Shown: positions 17,901-20,293 of the stretch, in pieces | How the letters are laid out: every line of letters begins with the position of its first letter | Numbering within the stretch: position 1 is the first letter of the stretch | Source of the DNA: a virus | Virus record (IMG/VR): IMGVR_UViG_3300032235_000859 | Location: 1 to 20,293 of that record | DNA length: 20,293 bases | Reading direction: 5' to 3' (one strand) | The notes under the pieces: generated by a model | Told to the model about the DNA's origin: nothing | What the model saw: the letters and a program-made list of their open reading frames with translations, nothing else | Databases searched by the model: none | Position numbers and translations under genes: made by a program

Positions 17901-20293
17901 CTCGGCCGCGAGCCTCCTAGCCGAAAGAAAGAACAAGTTGCTGTCCGTCGGCAGAGACAAGTTGCTGGCCTCAAAATTCGCCGAAAGCAATTTGTTCTCT
18001 GATGCGTTTGGCCTGACCGCCGCGTCTGAAAATCTATCTAGGGCGGCCTACGCCCCTAGGGAGCATGTCGGAGAAGTTGGGTACGGGGTTCCTAAGATTG
18101 CCTTGGATAACGTGCAGGGCAGGGTAATCGGAGATTCGCTCGTCATCGACGTCGAAGCCGTGTCCCCAACCACCGACGCACCTACGGAGTTCGCGTCCGC
18201 TGGCATAACCATGTCTCTGGTTCCAGCAAGGGTCAGAAAAAATTATGTGGCAGGTAAGACGCACCTAGAACTTGGGACGCTGATTTCCCTGTTCGGAAGC
18301 CACAATACGCGTAATGGAATCAAGGGCCCAGCGGAATTGCTCGCTCCAGTCGGGGACCTTGCCGTCGAGTTGGCCAGAGAAGAATCGTTCGGAGGAGTGT
18401 CGTCCATGACGAACATCTCCGATACTTCCTATGCCCATGTGGTCGGAGGAAACGCCCTTCTTACCATTGGCAACATAGTCTTTGCTGGCCTCAGCGAAGA
18501 CCCAGAAAACAGCGTGGTCAATTACATCGGCAGAAACAGCGAGGCCATTCAGCGTGTTTACGCCGACCCTAACGGTCCATTCTCGATTGCCCTTACCACC
18601 AAGAACAAGGGCCTCGGGGTGCCGTCTGTTGGCGGACAACTTCAACTGAGCAACAGGTCCATAGGCTTGGCCGCTTCGTTCCCCATGGCCGTGTTCCTTA
18701 AGAGCGGGTATCTGGACTTCTGGGGCAGCGACAACGTCCTCGCGTTGGATGTTCCTGATGCCTTCAAGGGAACGTCCTACGAGTTCCTCGCCTCTGCCGA
18801 AGGCACGGCGGAGTTCGCGGCAAGGGTCCTTACGCCAGATGCCGAAAAAGCCTTGGATTCGTTCATGTCCCAACTGGACACTCATGCCGTCGACATGATT
18901 GTCAACGAACTCAGCACCATCCATAACGCCAGAGCCATCAGCGACATGCTGGCGTTCATCAATGTGCATGAGTTGATTAGGGCCGATGACCAGACCCCGA
19001 TTTCCAAGTTGGGCAACCGTCCCCTGCGTGAAACCATCAATTACGCCCTGTCGAACAACACCCAGCATACGGTGCATCTGCATGCCGCGTTGAAGAACGA
19101 TACGCTTGGCTTCACGCCGTCCATGACAAAAGCCCACATGGCCATGCTTCGCGAAGCCATTGGCAGCAGGGATTTTTGGATTGGCGTATTCAGCCAAAGG
19201 GAAGCCACCAATTTCATGGAGATTTGGTTCCCGCGTTCGGCGGCGAACGACGGCATGTTCTTCTCTCGAACTGGGGCGGACGGCCAGCGTGTTGCTACGC
19301 ATTACTTCACGCCAGATAGTTATCAGCCAAGGAGAACCAGCCCAGCCGCTGGCCACTCCTACGAAAACCTTTCCAGCACTGGCCACGTCGTTGGTCCACA
19401 GACCATGGGCAGCAAGACCCAGAAGATGCGGCATGACGACCCCATCCTTGGGACCACATACAACTACTACGCCCAAAGAAACACTACAGGGGTTTCTAGC
19501 ACCTATTCGGACCACAGCGGTCCCTCTGGCGGCGTGTTCACGATTCCGCAATACACGGACTGGGAAAAGAGTCGCGGCGAAGTCCAAGAGTACTTCCAGA
19601 ACACAAGCATGCACATGGGGTACTTCCAGCCAGATGTGTACTCGGCCCAATTCGGGAGGGCCCCAGTCGAGGGAAGAAGATACATTCAGGAAGGAATCGG
19701 CGACGCCCAAGTATTTTACGACAAGTCTGGCGTGGCCGAAAAATCGCAGATACGTGCCCTCAGCAGAACAAGGGCCCTGTCCAGCGGCTCAAGACGCACC
19801 TTGGCGGTGAATCAAATCGTCGCCATGGCGAAGCAAATGGGGGTCGATAAGGTGGCGATTCAGCCAGCAAGATTTACGGCGTCCAGCAGGGTGAACCCAT
19901 ACGTGACTGGCCTCCCAACCGCCACTCGGGCGGCGGAAGCCGTTACTGGTGACATGCTCGTTCGCCACGCCTTCAAGTTTGGCATCCCGTTCGGCAGCAG
20001 ACTTTCCGCCGACACCAGACCAAGCACTGGTTTCTCTTGGAACAGGCTCGAAGACGGCCGCATCTTGGTGAACTTCTCCCCAGACACCAACATCTACGCC
20101 AATTACGACAGAGGCTTGGTGGAGGTCGCGGAAAAGAACGAGGCTGGCCTGAACCTGTACCGCTCCCTTGGCTACAATCCTTTGGCGAACGGAATCATAG
20201 CACCTCAGGACCCGAGAACTTTCGGCAACATGGTGACGAAGGCTGGTGCACTCGCGAGGTCCTACAAAACCCGCGAATCGACGAGCATTGTTA
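8941..20293 (+). CDS. giant virion-associated polyvalent-type protein, 3' end outside window (at least 3,784 aa)
   Basis: Frame 1 is open from ATG8941 to the last base. I read every codon and met no stop. The product exceeds 3,784 residues (at least about 0.4 MDa at 110 Da per residue). Visible layout: an acidic Ala-rich start (1-100); Ala/Gly-rich amphipathic segments at about 228-262 and 445-480 (for example LIFGGLGYM); a strand-helix unit with HEIMSH (618-623); long charged helical regions; a second strand-helix unit with HEVET (1437-1441); a metallopeptidase-like domain with HEVQH (about 2035-2380) of the type found in phage/plasmid large polyvalent proteins; then mainly helical and beta segments I cannot name, and a Tyr/Gly/Ser-rich stretch around 3480-3560. 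There is no signal peptide. I saw no MuF-type N-terminus and no polymerase motif. Giant phage proteins beside ejection-protein genes are usually packed in the virion and delivered with DNA, which is the inferred role here. The gene is real with high certainty; the function is partial inference. Confidence 0.9.
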   Translation, partial: MEEDISPLNQQPDRNEAAFYAQQYLEAGKRLDLGPSLEQQADGSFALAKLDEAEEAATFYEQNPHLGIDLDAPDAESNWIAVRTALQKRHTDYLDMFATAAQEVAKIPFGLAEGLIENGIGPKGIAKSLYSTAEGTARGLRDMWGIATESENPNSIFFGLRSVINAVMHGKLSSDWRDEAQQWNEARKFLYHSHLMSQGDETLLEQFSSLDLSEETKNNLRGMVNPKIAHAMAFLGMELPSLLTAPFTGGASQAGAVMAGASNVRVAANASRIKQIGSAMAAATKRFEDMAGRFSEVIAGNTAYGIGKVLQPIATTSEAVFGGTIEAVSKRSGFAARELENAAVVTAINAGEAVAGTAATRQTVGFVGSLGIRTASELAQELGDTILQRANGVIPISEINGLTVLERLATSKNLSPSARYVAKAANVIVDPFIQMSTAGLKNSYKDALIFGGLGYMNDEGRGAVGGAATGMVWGGYSGAFRHTWANINGGFHHANVIENFDRNFTSIVEQKSPEFANFTRKILTDVDALKSSRISANTRFALQTAWLALSEADKTRIVLHKGDAKSYNELLVSKGITHAVPEGTTTKGSFSFHTDAHGEVRPVLWLNENAYRATEVGHEIMSHLAAYTLEVKGKDGDFIRQLIGTEKDGGIYGDDKMLLEGAVRRMVTEWAVESQGYLSGIAASEGKGLNEIANREARKEFDRIYSMAESWLDLIRSEGKVEGPEYWLNKKWAKKSPTTGEFEPSAVFVQRYLFEENIAKHSEALFIHTNLFDIPFEGKTKPIRLMMERFRNELFSKQVTHLELAGIRAKHGEFFTKDGTPTIQVEVYDGGKYHRHEAAEGLVRALVNEARGSDSLPVNKLSPERQAMEARRYGKEHLFKFTGAGATMLGTKELNEKFSENAKKGISVLESLPDSVRPEIIVDEHGNKSVDMYEMKNEAYDALIASGVLDAHSAEVAKGMRDMMKRWEASGFAESNLMAAFYWGDSHRIQKDGFFQRLFGKDVPVTYRVFVPFELKLSLRTTDSNGKPLRAAKGGMTATVLDYMAIHRRKIRMWEKAYVNRLFTSDRHYHSLFDKYLVNMMADPSTRVPSAELFRKEFGAKAEEVRDIMYETFGGRKRADESYINTPREGYASNPENPDYPIHSMKLELIVGAERLAVAPMPYHHGRSYEGLRRNYSVGGFAVYGGNVNRLRNAQGYEISTSNDKFKLFNPFGVMVGIFDSAKKAIRAANKDLKKLDDADIMPNPVALEDAKIPSQPNASGEQMRSAAYTATIRDGVRLSTGVMGRDKVVRYFDNELSDNVFDVLRSSHDTMWKDENGFFIRFSKASDTRRWQKGNFLTIADISKNGGSKMDDVMRRSGFTWGSRDIAILPSADRSSLGVKDAYVQRIHVEKDGVYSYWEMNNQTGMPTVFIDTEGLLRDHPDPKVRHNLTKAIIEHEVETIIRQMGRESEVTGGHSIHPSFVSDAVHEVQKAQLEYLTKALSRDKSEWAAEETAAVQKIQSDFASILAPFSNMIDADGELLAGGLLDPAKIKTIKDLKAALGSKIRLNAAFPRTLESLPAKDALRLISILTRGISEASKTQDFSFVAVDRTIKAIPMMTGQKIGVVFNEFESFVRTVLTGPNRELNEGYIRLGNEISHAYMQLNKHAGLEDMAAKGDTSVVMANVRPSASFRYVVSPLIIKQNLGFSRKEVVKNRPVVSKNATANLYLTNGAIYSIAEGANVVGGFTGGEGDVGLGSMNFKNEGSELTSGHLPFSTIDGATFHEAMGWLMPDSDRARGKHVDSLLIVAMSEMPNRQNEIIDQYNAAKQSGDFGAFTDYVLGVAAEDNMHSSMVGAMVVKTMVGVDSGAYNFRSPEYARKWSSSQFTNWLSRYWALPVEGEAVGIKKSEPVAVRMLKAKGTQTAETMASFHRSLAMLSTAHKWADSEMYPHWAKDNSRLSVGALSVLKDEAKDEMRAKGLVSTIRFGGSTIDVFEFSDAGASLNLAKAANRPHILPFLSNVDPESAYADYAAAVRRRATLPADQRFIGPDVILGEARLGDVFTHSELYNYYPEFRDMKVVFKDFHGGRHVYQNGVSTIELGVRSFAASELNLPAELQGNIFNSGEGLRSTWIARNPLASIILHEVQHAIQLKHGWIADNVTFGNIPNAIAAHAFGNLLGMKISLAKVEELRASVKDPDVMMDGGRFVELSGATRAAKSDAELLNNLVIASSSPVIRNFRTNAKPLIISATRNLTEFILSEHANGRATDAIAKQAMGMHEAAKRALDVDDAIDVYQQFVQLRKHAITNMPEYAFQMHDNMQFRTAYHALGLVSSFDLMNYAMPEQASVMLMQAMGHYKDLAYIMEPVERMARETERRRGMSEQELAANPRTFTDDSVQDPILKAIRGSLDASPLGSERDFARTISENGIANVILKSVGGLGEVDATDSRILTTLGKAVLMQAIAHSAHDTLEILKRVVLETKGWEVDKEGRLRLTTGFHVLSGISGKEAQKRLTETFGKEKVNTESGEGTTVISQEAMATEGYTYSVEDIATLIGATVESSNAFSVGNSAMDAVLSPIFPAHFKGSEIMGYMEKSGIATPEGMAIAKVEKIAKAYEDIQLTKNDLLNLMAVAHGRFTMISQLASETRGDVATRRGISQSVLSNLSREQKALLIRENAAAREIFENVNKTESTFGAEGHKYMLGAYTVNGNRVVFNRNVMPQWVTELDGELQQKWAQMTQRVADHIMSKNRLGFVGPFEDAANTALAMNKAYAAKVAMFAPYIDAAFDRIIKSEADISLEQKTNMALLLMDEIERASIIMAAHEFVAEDPSQIRSGKNVFTRGGETSISTELMERTLNRGGAGKLPKVALGVSVQYNPLVGGNSTAMSIVPQFSAIHPSSVSLSDSIGHATSTLWLTESSSGVGISTESFSPAVAEGTSAKYDMLVRKEMASLSGRNRSASNNHSAMVMESLMHYADRHEVELTNEIESLQRIVDGESNFFGNESLDQDSAASLLAERKNKLLSVGRDKLLASKFAESNLFSDAFGLTAASENLSRAAYAPREHVGEVGYGVPKIALDNVQGRVIGDSLVIDVEAVSPTTDAPTEFASAGITMSLVPARVRKNYVAGKTHLELGTLISLFGSHNTRNGIKGPAELLAPVGDLAVELAREESFGGVSSMTNISDTSYAHVVGGNALLTIGNIVFAGLSEDPENSVVNYIGRNSEAIQRVYADPNGPFSIALTTKNKGLGVPSVGGQLQLSNRSIGLAASFPMAVFLKSGYLDFWGSDNVLALDVPDAFKGTSYEFLASAEGTAEFAARVLTPDAEKALDSFMSQLDTHAVDMIVNELSTIHNARAISDMLAFINVHELIRADDQTPISKLGNRPLRETINYALSNNTQHTVHLHAALKNDTLGFTPSMTKAHMAMLREAIGSRDFWIGVFSQREATNFMEIWFPRSAANDGMFFSRTGADGQRVATHYFTPDSYQPRRTSPAAGHSYENLSSTGHVVGPQTMGSKTQKMRHDDPILGTTYNYYAQRNTTGVSSTYSDHSGPSGGVFTIPQYTDWEKSRGEVQEYFQNTSMHMGYFQPDVYSAQFGRAPVEGRRYIQEGIGDAQVFYDKSGVAEKSQIRALSRTRALSSGSRRTLAVNQIVAMAKQMGVDKVAIQPARFTASSRVNPYVTGLPTATRAAEAVTGDMLVRHAFKFGIPFGSRLSADTRPSTGFSWNRLEDGRILVNFSPDTNIYANYDRGLVEVAEKNEAGLNLYRSLGYNPLANGIIAPQDPRTFGNMVTKAGALARSYKTRESTSIV
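9622..9726 (+). other. Ala/Gly-rich hydrophobic segment, giant protein residues 228-262
   Basis: This segment contains IAHAMAFLGMELPSLL followed by an Ala/Gly-rich run with almost no charge. It could form one or two amphipathic or membrane-inserting helices. Similar low-charge Ala/Gly segments occur in the N-terminal parts of phage ejection proteins. No topology can be asserted by eye. Confidence 0.45.
10273..10380 (+). other. Gly-rich hydrophobic segment, giant protein residues 445-480
   Basis: Two weakly hydrophobic Gly-rich stretches (ALIFGGLGYM and AVGGAATGMVWGGYSGAF) are separated by a charged turn (NDEGRG). The hairpin-like layout is compatible with a pair of membrane-spanning helices. 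It closes the N-terminal Ala/Gly-rich region of the giant protein. Confidence 0.45.
10792..10809 (+). other. HEIMSH motif, giant protein residues 618-623
   Basis: A short beta segment (PVLWLN) is followed by a helix with GHEIMSHLAAYT. The spacing is H-E-x-x-x-H rather than the usual H-E-x-x-H. The M49 peptidases (HELLGH) show that the longer spacing can bind zinc, but nothing else here resembles M49. Acidic residues that could serve as a third ligand lie about 40-60 residues downstream (LLEGAVRRMVTEW). This may be a divergent or decayed metallopeptidase unit. Confidence 0.35.
13249..13263 (+). other. HEVET motif, degenerate HExxH-like site, giant protein residues 1437-1441
   Basis: A strand (PTVFID) leads into a helix AIIEHEVETIIRQ. 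It has the shape of an active-site helix, but the second zinc-binding His is replaced by Thr. It would be catalytically dead if related to zinc peptidases. The similarity is short and could be chance. Confidence 0.3.
15043..16080 (+). other. LPD23-like metallopeptidase-type domain, giant protein residues about 2035-2380
   Basis: The domain starts with LGDVFTHSELYNYYPEF (2038-2054), then a beta hairpin with STIELG, then ASIILHEVQHAIQLKHGW with HEVQH at 2123-2127. After roughly 195 further residues comes EPVERMARETERRRGMS (2344-2360) followed by EQELAANP. This order (L-x-D-V-x-x-H-x-E-L...Y-P; HE-I/V-QHAIQ; E-x-x-A-R-x-x-x-x-R-x-x-MS/MT-x-x-E) is what I recall for the LPD23-type domain of large polyvalent phage and plasmid proteins. 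His2123 and His2127 would bind zinc, Glu2124 would be the catalytic base, and a Glu in 2344-2347 is a candidate third ligand. The family name is from memory and unverified. The gap between HEVQH and the final Glu segment seems longer than usual, suggesting an inserted helical region. Confidence 0.65.

Noticed and set aside
18265-19710. Long antisense open frame (481 codons)
   Set aside because: It is codon-aligned opposite the giant frame. It stays open because the sense strand avoids TTA, CTA and TCA codons. The protein has no recognisable motif, and no gene space or start signal supports it.
8941-20293. Virion RNA polymerase (N4-like or crAss-like) within the giant protein
   Set aside because: I looked for Asp-rich catalytic loops such as DxDGD and T7-like polymerase motifs in the translation and found none. 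The missing C-terminal part cannot be judged.
1-20293. Terminators, tRNAs, CRISPR arrays, insertion sequences or attachment sites
   Set aside because: There is no intergenic gap longer than a few bases to hold them. I saw no tandem repeat array, terminal inverted repeats or cloverleaf-like sequence.

Overview
The window looks like part of the late (virion) gene block of a tailed bacteriophage, most likely short-tailed (podovirus-like). All convincing genes lie on the + strand, and the stop of each one touches, overlaps or nearly touches the start of the next. I see no tRNA, rRNA, CRISPR array, insertion sequence, integrase, promoter or terminator. Terminase, portal and major capsid genes are not in the window, so the phage type is inferred from gene order and protein character. 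The host cannot be named. Nearly all gene starts lack an obvious Shine-Dalgarno sequence, and leucine codon TTA is absent or nearly absent.

Region 1 (1-2994) holds putative tail or connector proteins. It contains the last 12 codons of an upstream gene, then a 510-residue protein I do not recognise that is rich in aromatic residues, then a 474-residue protein. The 474-residue protein has the N-terminal and C-terminal signature of the phage stabilisation/tail-hub family.

Region 2 (2994-8941) holds five consecutive unassigned proteins of 233, 207, 922, 288 and 326 residues. They are rich in Ala, Gly, Gln and Lys, mostly predicted helical, and carry weak Gly-rich hydrophobic stretches. Their position after tail genes and before a giant gene matches where internal virion (DNA-ejection) proteins sit in podoviruses. 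The 922-residue protein has a short collagen-like Gly-X-Y run.

Region 3 (8941 to the window end) is one reading frame that stays open for 3,784 codons and runs off the edge. It encodes a protein of at least about 0.4 MDa. I read the whole frame and found no stop. Residues about 2035-2380 resemble a metallopeptidase-like domain known from phage and plasmid 'large polyvalent proteins' (LPD23 type), with an intact HEVQH motif. Two other places (residues 618-623 and 1437-1441) have a strand followed by a His-Glu helix that looks like an altered or decayed version of the same motif. The N-terminal 500 residues carry Ala/Gly-rich segments typical of proteins that cross or contact membranes during genome ejection.

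Working model (inference): the tail and hub proteins close and extend the portal. The region 2 proteins and the giant protein are packed in the virion and ejected with the DNA. The giant protein carries protease and other activities into the host cell.
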